In this document: one piece after another, positions 23,230-31,387 of the stretch
How the letters are laid out: every line of letters starts with the position of its first letter
Numbering within the stretch: the stretch's first letter is position 1
Source: Prevotellaceae bacterium UBA4359
GTDB lineage: Bacteria > Bacteroidota > Bacteroidia > Bacteroidales > Bacteroidaceae
DNA: 35,614 bases
Assembly: GCA_002393555.1 (NCBI GenBank)
Contig: DGSP01000059.1
Span: 1 to 35,614, forward strand
Reading direction: 5' to 3'
Notes under the pieces: generated by a model
What the model saw: the letters and a program-made list of their open reading frames with translations, nothing else
What the model was told of the DNA's origin: nothing
The model's database searches: none
Program-made: the position numbers and the translations under genes

Positions 23230-23745
23230 ATGGACTACAAGTACATAGAACAACTGCTGGAAAGTTACTTCGCCTGCACCACCACGCTGCAGGAGGAGCA
23301 AATCCTGCGTTCGTTCTTCTCGCAAGAGGATGTACCAGGCCATTTGGCTCAATATGCCGACCTCTTTCAGTATGAGGCATCGGCCAAAGAAGAGACCTTG
23401 GGCGAGGACTTTGACCAGCGCGTGTTGGCACTCGTGGAGGCCGCTGACCCCAAAGCGGAACAGCCCCAGAAGCCACACATCGTCAAACTGGCCACCCGGC
23501 AGTTCACCCCCTTCTTCAAGGCAGCGGCAGTCGTGGCCATGGCACTCACCATCGGACGCGCCACCGAGCATGCCATCGGCGAGCAAGAAGCCGAGGAAAA
23601 GGCCGATGTGGTGGCCATCGACCCCTACATCAAGTCGGGCAACGTGCAGCAAGCCATCCGCGTGAAAGATGTGAGCCAGGCCGAAACCAAGGCCACCAAC
23701 GACTCCATCATCAGCGTGACCACCGCCAAGGATGAGATACAATGA
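23230..23745 (+). CDS. Single-pass membrane protein, putative anti-sigma factor
   Basis: The ATG at 23230 (MDYKYIEQLLESYFACTTTL) is preferred over the in-frame ATG at 23206, which lies in a repeat-like stretch. The product has 171 residues. Residues 1-90 are acidic and helical (LLESYFACTTTLQEEQILRS, a zinc-free anti-sigma-like N-terminal helix pair). A single membrane helix lies at about 94-110 (PFFKAAAVVAMALTIG), and a polar periplasmic tail follows. The position 93 bases after an ECF sigma gene and the topology suggest an anti-sigma factor. I see no defined zinc-binding HxxxCxxC motif, so the role rests on context. Confidence 0.65.
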   Translation: MDYKYIEQLLESYFACTTTLQEEQILRSFFSQEDVPGHLAQYADLFQYEASAKEETLGEDFDQRVLALVEAADPKAEQPQKPHIVKLATRQFTPFFKAAAVVAMALTIGRATEHAIGEQEAEEKADVVAIDPYIKSGNVQQAIRVKDVSQAETKATNDSIISVTTAKDEIQ

Positions 23746-24029
23746 CAAGGTTTTTAGGTGGCGCAGCGACCTGATGACCTCACAAAAAAGAACTTTTGCT
23801 TTTACTTGTAATATAAACAATTAATGCTTAACTAAACCCAAAAACCTATTGAAGGTGCCGCTGTGAAGCCCACCGCCTTCCGCCCAAAGAGGAACACCAT
23901 CATCCCTCCTGGGCAACAGAAAAGGGCAAGGCCCAATTCTCTAAAAAACCAACTTTCGTACTTCGGGTACGAAAAAAGGGGCATCTCGCGATGAGATGCC
24001 CCCTTTTTTGTGCAGCAGTGTGTGCCGCA
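23746..24029. other. Intergenic region with hairpins
   Basis: No gene is supported here. Apart from the terminator at 23971-24009 there is a small hairpin at 23954-23974 (TTTCGTAC paired with GTACGAAA around TTCGG). Confidence 0.7.
23971..24009. terminator. Bidirectional terminator
   Basis: The 10-bp stem GGGGCATCTC (23978-23987) pairs with GAGATGCCCC (23993-24002), flanked by A6 on the left and T6 on the right. It can end the sigma operon from the left and the greA-to-46-residue gene series from the right. Confidence 0.9.
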
Positions 24030-24170
24030 TCAGAGGATGATGGCATGATGGGCGGTGTGGTGACTCTGAAGATGAAACAACTGAGGCACAAACATCAGCA
24101 GAAAGCCGCAGCAGAATAGCGAAATCCCTATGAGGAATCGCTTTTTTTCATGAAGATTTCTCAACATCAT
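24030..24170 (-). CDS. 46-residue putative membrane peptide
   Basis: This short frame starts at a double ATG (24170) and encodes MMLRNLHEKKRFLIGISLF and onward, 46 residues in all. A charged N-terminus is followed by one hydrophobic helix (residues about 13-31, FLIGISLFCCGFLLMFVPQL) and a His-rich tail (HLQSHHTAHHAII). Basic residues before the helix suggest the N-terminus stays in the cytoplasm. The frame begins 29 bases after the stop of the 139-residue gene and stops just before the terminator at 23971-24009. Position and composition support a real small gene; the function is unknown. Confidence 0.6.
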   Translation of the reverse strand: MMLRNLHEKKRFLIGISLFCCGFLLMFVPQLFHLQSHHTAHHAIIL

Positions 24171-24199
24171 TTCTGTGTTTTCGGAAAAAGAGGAGAACA

Positions 24200-24619
24200 T
24201 CATGATGCCACTTTATGCTGGGGGCGCAATACGCTTGACAGCAGTTCGGCCTCGCGCCCTTCGTAAATTTTCACTTCGGTGACTGGCACATACTCTAACT
24301 CGCCGTAGCGGAAGAGTTGGACAGCGCAGAAACTGCCGTCGCGAGCCACACACAACTCCATGCAGTAGTTGCCGTTGGGGTCGAAATCCAGTTTGAGGTG
24401 GGTGTGTTCGGCACAGGATGGGTCGTTCTGGAATTTCAGCAGGAACTGATGGATGGCGTTGCCCGACGAGACGGTGTAGTAGTTGCGGATGCAATCCACC
24501 TCGGCGAGGGTGGGGCGGTAATAGACTTTGCTGTAAAGGCCCAAGAAGCCATGCTTGACGAAAATGTGGGGATGAGAGGCCACGACAGAGGCCATCTCCA
24601 TGTTTTTAAGACTTGCCAT
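24200..24619 (-). CDS. 139-residue protein of unknown function
   Basis: I do not recognise this family. The 139 residues have no signal peptide or membrane helix. Mixed alpha/beta character is seen: an N-terminal helix, VYYRPTLAEVDCIRNYYTVS, then strands such as LKLDFDPNGNYCMELCVARD, FCAVQLFRYGELEYVPVTEV and VKIYEGREAELLSSV. Three cysteines are spread through the middle. The gene lies between a 131-bp segment with terminal inverted repeats (24631-24761) and the 46-residue membrane peptide gene, on the same strand. It is probably cytoplasmic. Base composition is like its neighbours, so there is no clear sign of transfer. Confidence 0.7.
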   Translation of the reverse strand: MASLKNMEMASVVASHPHIFVKHGFLGLYSKVYYRPTLAEVDCIRNYYTVSSGNAIHQFLLKFQNDPSCAEHTHLKLDFDPNGNYCMELCVARDGSFCAVQLFRYGELEYVPVTEVKIYEGREAELLSSVLRPQHKVAS

Positions 24620-24630
24620 AATTTTGTTTT

Positions 24631-24761
24631 GTTAGCGTTTTTTGAATGAAGAGAGGAGGAAAAAGAAGAGGACACGACACGATGGGCAGGACATCCTCAC
24701 GCATGAGAGAGCGTGGGTTGTCTTGCCTGTCAAGGAGAAAAAGAGGGAGAAAAACGCTAAC
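24631..24761. repeat. 131-bp segment with 12-bp terminal inverted repeats
   Basis: GTTAGCGTTTTT at 24631-24642 is the exact reverse complement of 24750-24761. No target-site duplication is visible outside the arms. The interior has no gene and contains an imperfect hairpin (about 24684-24729) that could end transcription of the upstream lipoprotein gene. Confidence 0.6.
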
Positions 24762-25212
24762 GGATGATGTGCCTCAACACATAGAAAAGAGCGACGTGTG
24801 AGGCAAAGGAGCGGATGGGCACAGTGGTTCGCTGCACGAATCCGCCAAAGACTTGATGAATGGAAGAACGCGGTGTATGGCAAGCCACAAAAGCCTTGCC
24901 TCCACCACGGAAAGTGGGAGATGTGCGCTCTCCCGAACGTGTCTGTGCCCGCTCTTCTGCCGGGCAGAGAGTGCGACAGAGCGAAGGTGCTTCTGTGAGC
25001 GTACCCTCGCGGAAGCGGATGCCGCCGTCCGTTCTTGACAAGTCATCTCTGCCACTTCCCTTCTGTACGAGCACCTCCTGCCTTGGTTGCTGCCCAAAGA
25101 ACGGCTGTTGTCCCTTCCATCGGGCCAACTCGTAGGGTGTGGGCATGTCTTGGCATGAGATGCCAAAGAAAGCCGTCAGCAACAAAAGAAATATGTGCAG
25201 CAGATGTCGCAT
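24757..25212 (-). CDS. Putative small lipoprotein
   Basis: This 151-residue frame starts with a good lipoprotein signal: MRHLLHIFLLLLTAFFGISC, with Cys20 in the lipobox. The next residues (QDMPTPYELARWKGQQPFF) look like real protein. The later part is rich in Arg, Ser, Thr and Gly and looks less like a normal globular sequence (SGERTSPTFRGGGKAF). Either the C-terminal half diverges, or a frameshift has altered it. The gene starts 33 bases after the thioesterase stop, on the same strand, and ends at the inverted repeat at 24750-24761. Confidence 0.45.
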   Translation of the reverse strand: MRHLLHIFLLLLTAFFGISCQDMPTPYELARWKGQQPFFGQQPRQEVLVQKGSGRDDLSRTDGGIRFREGTLTEAPSLCRTLCPAEERAQTRSGERTSPTFRGGGKAFVACHTPRSSIHQVFGGFVQRTTVPIRSFASHVALFYVLRHIIR

Positions 25213-25245
25213 TGAGGTAACAGAAATAGTTGAGATAAGAATGCT

Positions 25246-25668
25246 TTACTTGCGGCGAATGATGCGGTTCGTCACCCTTTCAGCCGAGATGATGGTGCCG
25301 TCTTCGCCCACGATATCGACGTTCCACACATGGGTGCTTTTGCCGGCATGGACAAGCCGCGCCTTGCCGAACACCTTGCCTTCGGTGGCCGACATGGCCA
25401 CGTGGCTGGCATTGACCTCTGTGCCACATACGGCAAGGGATTCGTCGTAGCGGGTCAGATGGAGCGAGCCCACTCCCGCTATGGTCTCGGCCAGCGTGAG
25501 GGAGGCCCCTCCGTGGAGGATGCCTAAGTATTGGCGTGTGGAGGGAGAAATGGGCATTTCAGCCACCGCACAGTCGTCGTCGGTGGGGAGGAAACGGATG
25601 CCTAAGGCTTCGATGATGGTGCCTTGCATGCGGGAGTGAAGGAAATCACATTCTTGTTGAGTCAGCAC
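25246..25668 (-). CDS. PaaI/MenI-like hotdog thioesterase
   Basis: This 140-residue protein belongs to the hotdog-fold acyl-CoA thioesterases of the PaaI / YbdB / MenI type. The family core is LGILHGGASLTLAETIAGVG at residues 48-67, with Glu61 as the likely catalytic residue. GTEVNASHVAMSATEGKVFG and STHVWNVDIVGEDGTIISAE follow as expected. The substrate could be 1,4-dihydroxy-2-naphthoyl-CoA (menaquinone pathway), but no other men genes are nearby, so it is left open. The region upstream of its ATG (25675-25709) is a heptamer array. Confidence 0.88.
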   Translation of the reverse strand: MLTQQECDFLHSRMQGTIIEALGIRFLPTDDDCAVAEMPISPSTRQYLGILHGGASLTLAETIAGVGSLHLTRYDESLAVCGTEVNASHVAMSATEGKVFGKARLVHAGKSTHVWNVDIVGEDGTIISAERVTNRIIRRK

Positions 25669-25674
25669 AATTAT

Positions 25675-25709
25675 ATTTACAATTTAATCATTTACCATTT
25701 ACTATTTTA
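25675..25709. repeat. Short heptamer array (ATTTACA type)
   Basis: Five 7-base units (ATTTACA, ATTTAAT, CATTTAC, CATTTAC, TATTTTA) lie immediately upstream of the thioesterase start. Further on, 25718-25743 carries CTCCCCAAGGGGGAAAG, a hairpin-like stretch, followed by a GTTAGG hexamer pair. Confidence 0.7.
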
Positions 25710-25776
25710 TGAAGCCCTCTCCAACTCCCCAAGGGGGAAAGAGGAGTCAGGGTTAATGTTAGGGTTAGGGTCGAAC

Positions 25777-26316
25777 TCAAGCGGTGTGGTAGTTGTGCAG
25801 TTCTGTCCGCAGGGCATGTGCCTTTCCGTCGGTCACCGTGTCCATCAGAGCCCAGAAGCGGGGCGAATGGTCGTGGTGGACGGTGTGGCAGAGTTCGTGA
25901 AGGATGACGTAGTCTTGCAGGTGTTCAGGCACTTGCATGAGATAGAGCGAGAGGCTAATCGTGTTGCGTGAGGAGCAGGAACCCCAACGGGTCTTGGCAT
26001 CGCGGATGGTCAGTCCTGCGTAGTGGAATCCGTACATGTGGGCCAGTTCGTCCACACGGCGCGGCAAGTGTGCCTTGGCCTCACGGCGCATCTTCTCCAC
26101 ATCTTCGGTCGTCAACTGTGGCCGTGCCTTCAGATCCGTCTGCTTGGCCAGGAGCGACGGGCGGAACTTGTCGATGGTGCTTCTGACAAAAGCCAGCGAG
26201 GCTCCCCAGAAGGCAGTAACACGAAGACCGTCAACCTCGGGGCGCATAATGATGCTACGCGCTCTGGGGTTGACGGTCACCGTTACCACTCCAAGTTCTG
26301 CATCCCGATAGGTCAT
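25777..26316 (-). CDS. YgjP-like metallopeptidase (DUF45)
   Basis: This 179-residue protein has the zinc motif HELCH at residues 140-144, with a further His at 150, and the family stretch TRWGSCSSRNTISLSLYLMQ at 109-128. This identifies the YgjP/DUF45 group, related to SprT-type and M48-type gluzincins. No membrane helix or signal peptide is seen, so it is cytoplasmic. The natural substrate of these proteins is unknown. Its start overlaps the end of the HIT gene by 4 bases (26313-26316), so translation is probably coupled. Confidence 0.9.
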   Translation of the reverse strand: MTYRDAELGVVTVTVNPRARSIIMRPEVDGLRVTAFWGASLAFVRSTIDKFRPSLLAKQTDLKARPQLTTEDVEKMRREAKAHLPRRVDELAHMYGFHYAGLTIRDAKTRWGSCSSRNTISLSLYLMQVPEHLQDYVILHELCHTVHHDHSPRFWALMDTVTDGKAHALRTELHNYHTA

Positions 26317-26711
26317 TCCTTCACAAATTCAGTCCAAATCTTGTCGGCCGCCTCTTGCATCTCTTCTTTCGAAAGGCTCAACTTGGGATTGCTGAAGTTC
26401 ATGTCCTTCTCGCTCTGCATGGGCACGAGGTGGATGTGGGCATGGGGCACTTCAAGGCCCAGCACAGCCTGTCCCACCTTCACGCAGGGGAAGGCCCGTT
26501 TGATGGCCACGGCCACTTTCTTGGCAAACACCTCAAAGCGTGCCAGTTCGTCGTCTTCCATGTCGAAGATGTAATCGACCTCTCGGCGCGGAATGACCAG
26601 TGTGTGGCCTTTCACCAATGGGTTGATGTCGAGAAAGGCGTAGAACTCCTCGTTCTCGGCACATTTGTAGGAGGGAATTTCTCCTGCTGCAATTTTGCTG
26701 AAGATACTCAT
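26313..26711 (-). CDS. HIT family nucleotide hydrolase
   Basis: This 132-residue protein is a histidine-triad (HIT/HINT) protein. The motif HAHIHLVPM is at residues 90-98, with the catalytic central His. The N-terminal sequence (MSIFSKIAAGEIPSYKCAEN, then FYAFLDINPLVKGHTLVIPR) is characteristic. Such proteins hydrolyse nucleoside phosphoramidates or dinucleotides. It lies between greA and the YgjP-like gene. The 118-base gap to greA holds inverted heptamer runs and a 14-base direct repeat. Confidence 0.94.
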   Translation of the reverse strand: MSIFSKIAAGEIPSYKCAENEEFYAFLDINPLVKGHTLVIPRREVDYIFDMEDDELARFEVFAKKVAVAIKRAFPCVKVGQAVLGLEVPHAHIHLVPMQSEKDMNFSNPKLSLSKEEMQEAADKIWTEFVKE

Positions 26712-26722
26712 GTTAAACTAAT

Positions 26723-26823
26723 AGTTAAAGACTAAAAACTAAAGGTCTGTTTTTACTATTTCTACCAAGCAGCAACTGTTTCTACCAAGCAGAGACTTAG
26801 GCTTTTAGTTTTCAGTTTTAGTT
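26723..26823. repeat. Heptamer runs and 20-bp tandem repeat between greA and HIT
   Basis: AGTTAAA, GACTAAA and AACTAAA (26723-26743) are mirrored by reverse-complement heptamers near 26803-26823 (TTTTAGT, TTTCAGT, TTTAGTT). Between them TTTCTACCAAGCAG occurs twice, at 26759-26772 and 26779-26792, 20 bases apart. Confidence 0.8.
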
Positions 26824-26829
26824 CTTACC

Positions 26830-27300
26830 TTATCCGAAACTGATGTTCATGATTTCAAACTTCATCACGCCACGTGGCACTGTCACCTCGGCCACGTCGC
26901 CCACCTTCTTGCCCAGCAGACCCTGTGCAATGGGGGTTTTGATGGAGATTTTGTTCTCGCGCAGGTTGGCTTCACCTTCGCTCACGATGGTGTAGGTGAG
27001 TTTCATGCCGTTGTCCACGTTCTTCAGTTCCACCTTCGAGAGAATCTGCACCTCGTCAGTCTTGGTCAGTTTCGAGGGGTCGAGGATTTTGGCGGCAGCC
27101 AGCGTAGCCTTCAGTTCAGCAATTCTGGTTTCCAGTTTTCCTTGCGCCTCTTTGGCAGCGTCATATTCTGCATTTTCCGAGAGGTCGCCCTTCTCGCGGG
27201 CCTCGGCTATCTGGCGAATGACCTCAGGGCGTTCCACCTCTTCCAGTTGTTTGATTTGGGCACGAAGTTTGTCGTAGCCCTCTTGTGACATATAAGCCAT
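26830..27300 (-). CDS. greA: Transcription elongation factor GreA
   Basis: This 156-residue protein is a standard GreA. The N-terminal coiled coil has YDKLRAQIKQLEEVERPEVI and EAREKGDLSENAEYDAAKEA (the acidic tip that reaches the RNA polymerase active site). The C-terminal FKBP-like half ends in ITxTxPIAQGLLGKKVGDVA-type sequence. GreA restarts backtracked polymerase by promoting RNA cleavage. A good promoter lies at 27483-27514, giving a leader of about 175 bases that contains a hairpin at 27438-27459. Confidence 0.96.
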   Translation of the reverse strand: MAYMSQEGYDKLRAQIKQLEEVERPEVIRQIAEAREKGDLSENAEYDAAKEAQGKLETRIAELKATLAAAKILDPSKLTKTDEVQILSKVELKNVDNGMKLTYTIVSEGEANLRENKISIKTPIAQGLLGKKVGDVAEVTVPRGVMKFEIMNISFG

Positions 27301-27437
27301 GGTAATTTACGATTTACGATGATTTTACTATTGATTATTTCAGTTGCTTGTCAGGAGTTTAGCGCTTCGTAGCACACTTCGCAAGACAGTTGCTCCAGCA
27401 GGAGGGCTGTCGGGCTGGACGAAAGCAAAAGAATCCC

Positions 27438-27459
27438 GACACCTTCTTGATGTCGGAAC
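27438..27459 (-). terminator. Hairpin in greA leader, terminator-like
   Basis: CCGACA pairs with TGTCGG around a 9-base loop, followed on the minus strand by ATTCTTTTGCTTT. It lies between the greA promoter and the greA ATG, so it is either the end of the upstream operon or an attenuator. Confidence 0.5.
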
Positions 27460-27482
27460 CCTTCATGCGCTATTTTCCGATG

Positions 27483-27514
27483 CAAAGTTAGGAATTTCAT
27501 CTCACTCTGCCAAA
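27483..27514 (-). promoter_or_regulatory. Promoter of greA
   Basis: Minus strand: TTTG (27514-27511), 20 bases, TAACTTTG (27490-27483). Confidence 0.7.
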
Positions 27515-27541
27515 TTTTTCAGTCTTTTTCTGGCCAAGCCC

Positions 27542-29194
27542 CTAAAAACTCATGGAAAATCCTGCCAGGAAGTTGGCCCCGATGCTGCGGTAGGAGAGGT
27601 AGCGGTCCTGCCTCTTGTCCAAGAGGTTGTCGCCCTTCACAAAGACTGTCAGGGGGAGGTCGATGGGCAGCGAGTAGCGCACACTTGCCCCCACATTCAT
27701 GGTGTTCGGACGCTTGTAGGCAAAGTCTTCCTCCATTTCCGGTCTGGTGTAGCATTCCAGCAGCATGTCCAGTCCCACGTGCAGTCCCTTCAGCACCTTG
27801 AAGTCCACCTTCCAGTCCATCGCGTAAGAAGGCACCGTGTAGGAGTCCTCCAGCCAGGAGCCGTCCTCCTTCGAACTCTTGAAGTTGAGTGTGTTCCTTG
27901 CATCCACCTTCACCACATCCTCGTAGGCGTATGTGAAGTCTGCATTGATGTAGAAGTTCTTGTCGGGCGTCAGTTCTATCAGCGGATACTCCAGTCCGTT
28001 CACAATGTCGGCAGTCCAGTATATGTTCGCCTCCTTCTTCGTCTTGTCGAAACCGAAGTTCACGTTGCCCGAAAAGCCGTGGAACTCCTTGAAGCGATAG
28101 CCCACACACACATCTATCTGATGGAACGAAGGCACCATCTTCAGTTTAGTCATGTCAGCAGGAACAAACAGCCCAAAGTAAGAGTTGATGCCCGTCAGCC
28201 GACGGAAGTCATTATCCACCTCATAGCCCCGTGCCGCCACGTAGGCATCGCTCTTCTCCGTCGCATGGTAGGTCAGTGCCACATCGGGGGCCACATTTCC
28301 CTCCGTGCTCACAAACAAGCCCAGTTGCACCTCCAGCGGGTCGCTGCTATATAGATAATGTGGTGTGACCCTCAGATTCGTCACCCCCTTCAGTTCCTTG
28401 CCGCTGTACGAAGAGCCATACGCTCCCAAGCCCAGTCCCACACTGTGCTTGTCGGCTATCTGGTAGTTGGCCTGTCCGTTCAGGCGCAACACCGTCTCGC
28501 CCAGTTTCTTCTCCATCATGGTTGCTCTCTCCTGATTGAAGAAGTCAATCCCCGCCTCAGCATCGAACGTCAGCCGCCCTATCTGCCACGGCGTGATGCC
28601 CACCCTTGCACCAGCCAGCACGTTGTGTTGCTTGTCCGTCGCGATGCCCTCCGTGTCCATGTAGTTGAACAGGCGGTTCTCATAATTTCCCTTGGCAAAC
28701 ACCTCCACACCGTTCTCCATGCGGTGCCGATACTTCAGTGCCGCCCAGTTCCGATAGTCGCGGCTCTTCCAGTTCTCCAATCCAAAGTAACTGTTCTCCT
28801 TCGTCTTGCCATAGAAGCCCTTCAGCCCCAGGTTGGCAGTCAGCGCATCCTGTTCCGTCAGGTCAAACTGATAGGCCACCAGCCCGTCCACGTTGCCGTG
28901 ACTGCCGCCAGCCAGATGCACATAACCCTTCTTCCGGCCCTTCCACACTTCCTCCGTCTCATAGTCGCCCAGCGACTCGGCAGCATAAGCCTTCAGCGTC
29001 GGCTCCTCCGTGGCATACTGCATCGAGTAGTGCTTCGCCTTCACCTCCACGGGCTGGGTCTTCACCTCCACCTTCTTTGCGTCGGTAGCCACAGGTCTCA
29101 CCTCGTTCGTCACCTCCACCGTGTTGTCCAACTGCGCCGAGGCAGTCAGCGAAATGAAAAGTGACCCTCCCAAAGTGAGAACTATCTTTTTCAT
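27542..29194 (-). CDS. Outer-membrane beta-barrel (TonB receptor-like)
   Basis: The best start is the ATG at 29194, which gives a proper signal peptide (MKKIVLTLGGSLFISLTASA) and a 550-residue protein. An in-frame ATG at 29260 overlaps the upstream stop by 4 bases but would put 22 polar residues before the signal. The mature chain lacks a clear plug domain. It is built of amphipathic strands typical of an outer-membrane barrel (ALTANLGLKGFYGKTKENSY, QIADKHSVGLGLGAYGSSYS, FYINADFTYAYEDVVKVDAR) and ends in the aromatic strand LAGFSMSF. It resembles the barrel part of TonB-dependent receptors, and FVKGDNLLDKRQDRYLSY is typical of their last strands. It probably works with the TPR protein encoded just upstream. 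Confidence 0.82.
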   Translation of the reverse strand: MKKIVLTLGGSLFISLTASAQLDNTVEVTNEVRPVATDAKKVEVKTQPVEVKAKHYSMQYATEEPTLKAYAAESLGDYETEEVWKGRKKGYVHLAGGSHGNVDGLVAYQFDLTEQDALTANLGLKGFYGKTKENSYFGLENWKSRDYRNWAALKYRHRMENGVEVFAKGNYENRLFNYMDTEGIATDKQHNVLAGARVGITPWQIGRLTFDAEAGIDFFNQERATMMEKKLGETVLRLNGQANYQIADKHSVGLGLGAYGSSYSGKELKGVTNLRVTPHYLYSSDPLEVQLGLFVSTEGNVAPDVALTYHATEKSDAYVAARGYEVDNDFRRLTGINSYFGLFVPADMTKLKMVPSFHQIDVCVGYRFKEFHGFSGNVNFGFDKTKKEANIYWTADIVNGLEYPLIELTPDKNFYINADFTYAYEDVVKVDARNTLNFKSSKEDGSWLEDSYTVPSYAMDWKVDFKVLKGLHVGLDMLLECYTRPEMEEDFAYKRPNTMNVGASVRYSLPIDLPLTVFVKGDNLLDKRQDRYLSYRSIGANFLAGFSMSF

Positions 29195-29256
29195 GCGTAC
29201 TTGAAAAGTGCAAAATCTAAGTTTCATATCCGTCATTTTCTGATTTCTAAATACCT

Positions 29257-31356
29257 TCATTCTTTCATCCTCTCCTCAATCATCTTCCCTATGTCATCGT
29301 CCTCCTTATAGTTCGCCTTCAGCGACTCCAGCGTCTGCCGTGCCTCCACCGTTCGGCCTTCAGCCTTGTAGATGTCGCTCAGCAGCACGAAAGCCCGTGC
29401 CAGCCAGTAGGGCTTGCCGATGCCTTCGTCTATCGCCTTGTTCAGCACCTGCTCAGCCTGCTGGTGCTGCCCTGCGTCGAAGAGTTGCTGTGCCGCCACC
29501 ACAGGAGCCTTGGCAGCCTCGGTGGCAATGGAGTCTTGTGCAGCCGCAATCGAGTCGCGCATGGCGATGTTCTGCGCCATGTTGGCCAGTTCCTCACTCG
29601 CCTTCTTCGCATACTCGTGGCCTGGATAGCGCATGGCTATCGTGCTGAACACAGCAGCCGCCTCGTCCTCCTGCCCCATCAGCACATAGGCACGGCCCTG
29701 CTCAAACAGAGCCTTAGCCCCTTGGCCCGAAGCGGGATACTCCGCCTGCATCTGCCCAATCATCTCCACCTTCTTCGCATAGTTGCCCTTCAGCCCCTCA
29801 ATGTAAGCCTGCTGCAGCATGGCATAGTCGCCCAGCGCGTGGTCGGTCTCCTTCGCCTTGGCATAGCAGGCCACCGCCTCGTCATAGTCGCGCATGTTCA
29901 GATGGCAGTCGCCCAGTCGGTTCCAGGCATCAGCCCTCATGGCCTGCCCCATCTCCGCCGTTTCAGTTGTGCGCTTGAAGTGTACGATGGCCCCATGATA
30001 CTTCTGCTGCTTCATCAGCGCATACCCCAGCGTGTATCGTGCATAGCCGTCATTGTTCAGCCCACCCCTGGCCGTCTGCATGCCCAGGTTCAGAGCCGTG
30101 GTCAGGTCGTTCTCCGCCTGCTGGTAGTTACCGAGCCTGTAGTGGCAGTCGCCCAGAATGTAGTACGACTCAGCATAAGTCTCCGCATCCTTGTTGCCCA
30201 GTGCCACCGCCTGAGCCGCATAGGTCAGAGCCTGCTGCACCGCCCCTCGGTTCAGTTCCTGCACCGCCAGCCGATAGAGCACCTTCTGCTTCTCGCCCTG
30301 CGTCTCCGCATCGGGCGACTGCACCCTGCTGATGGCTGACAAAGCCTTTCCATAGTCCTTCTTCGTCATATACACCTCCGTCAGACACTGCGACACCGCC
30401 GTAGCCCGACCCGAGGCAGGAAAATCCTTCAGAAACTGCTCCATCGCCGCCACCGTCCCGGGTGCGTTCTGCTCGTGCAGCGTCAGCGCATAGTTGTAGA
30501 GGGCTTGCTCGCGCAGGGTCGCACTGGCCGTCATGGCCGCTGCCGCCCGAAACGCTTCTTGCGCCTCCTCCATCATCGCCGTGCGCACTCCCTCCTGCCC
30601 ACGAGCCGACAGCAGAGCCGACAGCCCCACATGCAGCCATGCGCTCTGGGCCATCTCGTCCGTCGCGCCCTCAGCCGACTCTTTCAAGGCCACCTTCGCC
30701 TTCTCCATCATGCCCATCCTGTAGTAGCACATGCCCAGTTTATACCGCGACGTGCGTGTCTTCTCGCCCATCTCCAGATAGCCCACAGCAGCCTCGTGGC
30801 GACCAGTCTCGTAGAGGCGTTCGCCGGCCAGCCTGTAGAGTACCTCGTTGCAACTGCTCATCTCGTCCGTCAGACTCTCTAGCGGATAAGGCAGCGGAAC
30901 ATTCGCCCTGAAGCCCCTTGCCTCATCCTCCATGAACAAGTCTAGCGCCTCCTCCGCGCGTCCCTCCTTCAGCAGTCGGTTCCGCCTCAACACCCTCAGC
31001 ACATCAGCCCACGGCGAGAGCGGATGCTCCCCCGTCCATTCGCCCATGCGGTCGGCCACACCCTTCGCATCCAGCACATAGTCACACACCAGCATCAGGG
31101 CCTCAGCCTGCTCCGTCCTCAGCCCGTTCTCTCCGTCGCCGCCTCTTCGTCCGCTGCCCGGCTCAGCCATCCATCGTTCCAGTTGTTCCTTCGCACCCAT
31201 CCAGTGTCCATCGGCCACAGCCTTCACAGCCGTCTGCTGAGCCCGCATCTGGAGGCTGGAACACAGCAGACAGAGTGCAACACATCCGAGATAAAACAAT
31301 CGTTTCCCGTGCGAACCTGCAGCGCACGAGGCTGTCATCCTTCTTTTTTCTGTCAT
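29257..31356 (-). CDS. Exported tetratricopeptide repeat protein
   Basis: This 699-residue protein begins with a signal peptide (hydrophobic RLFYLGCVALCLLCSSLQ ending MRAQQ), with starts possible at Met1 or Met7. The mature part is almost wholly TPR: clear units include AEEALDLFMEDEARGF, AVGYLEMGEKTRTSRYKLGM, ESYYILGDCHYRLGNYQQAE, NRLGDCHLNMRDYDEAVACY and AEYPASGQGAKALFEQGRAY near residue 540. The end has a short helical tail. It is periplasmic or outer-membrane-facing and should act as a scaffold. Its stop overlaps the possible upstream ATG of the barrel gene by 4 bases. A possible -7 box, TAACTTTG, lies at 31395-31388. Confidence 0.88.
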   Translation of the reverse strand: MTEKRRMTASCAAGSHGKRLFYLGCVALCLLCSSLQMRAQQTAVKAVADGHWMGAKEQLERWMAEPGSGRRGGDGENGLRTEQAEALMLVCDYVLDAKGVADRMGEWTGEHPLSPWADVLRVLRRNRLLKEGRAEEALDLFMEDEARGFRANVPLPYPLESLTDEMSSCNEVLYRLAGERLYETGRHEAAVGYLEMGEKTRTSRYKLGMCYYRMGMMEKAKVALKESAEGATDEMAQSAWLHVGLSALLSARGQEGVRTAMMEEAQEAFRAAAAMTASATLREQALYNYALTLHEQNAPGTVAAMEQFLKDFPASGRATAVSQCLTEVYMTKKDYGKALSAISRVQSPDAETQGEKQKVLYRLAVQELNRGAVQQALTYAAQAVALGNKDAETYAESYYILGDCHYRLGNYQQAENDLTTALNLGMQTARGGLNNDGYARYTLGYALMKQQKYHGAIVHFKRTTETAEMGQAMRADAWNRLGDCHLNMRDYDEAVACYAKAKETDHALGDYAMLQQAYIEGLKGNYAKKVEMIGQMQAEYPASGQGAKALFEQGRAYVLMGQEDEAAAVFSTIAMRYPGHEYAKKASEELANMAQNIAMRDSIAAAQDSIATEAAKAPVVAAQQLFDAGQHQQAEQVLNKAIDEGIGKPYWLARAFVLLSDIYKAEGRTVEARQTLESLKANYKEDDDIGKMIEERMKE

Positions 31357-31387
31357 ACGGTCAAAAATTCATTGTCTATTTTCGCCA

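Noticed and set aside
23900..24091. 63-residue minus-strand frame
   Set aside because: It runs through the terminator at 23971-24009 and overlaps the better supported 46-residue frame in another register.
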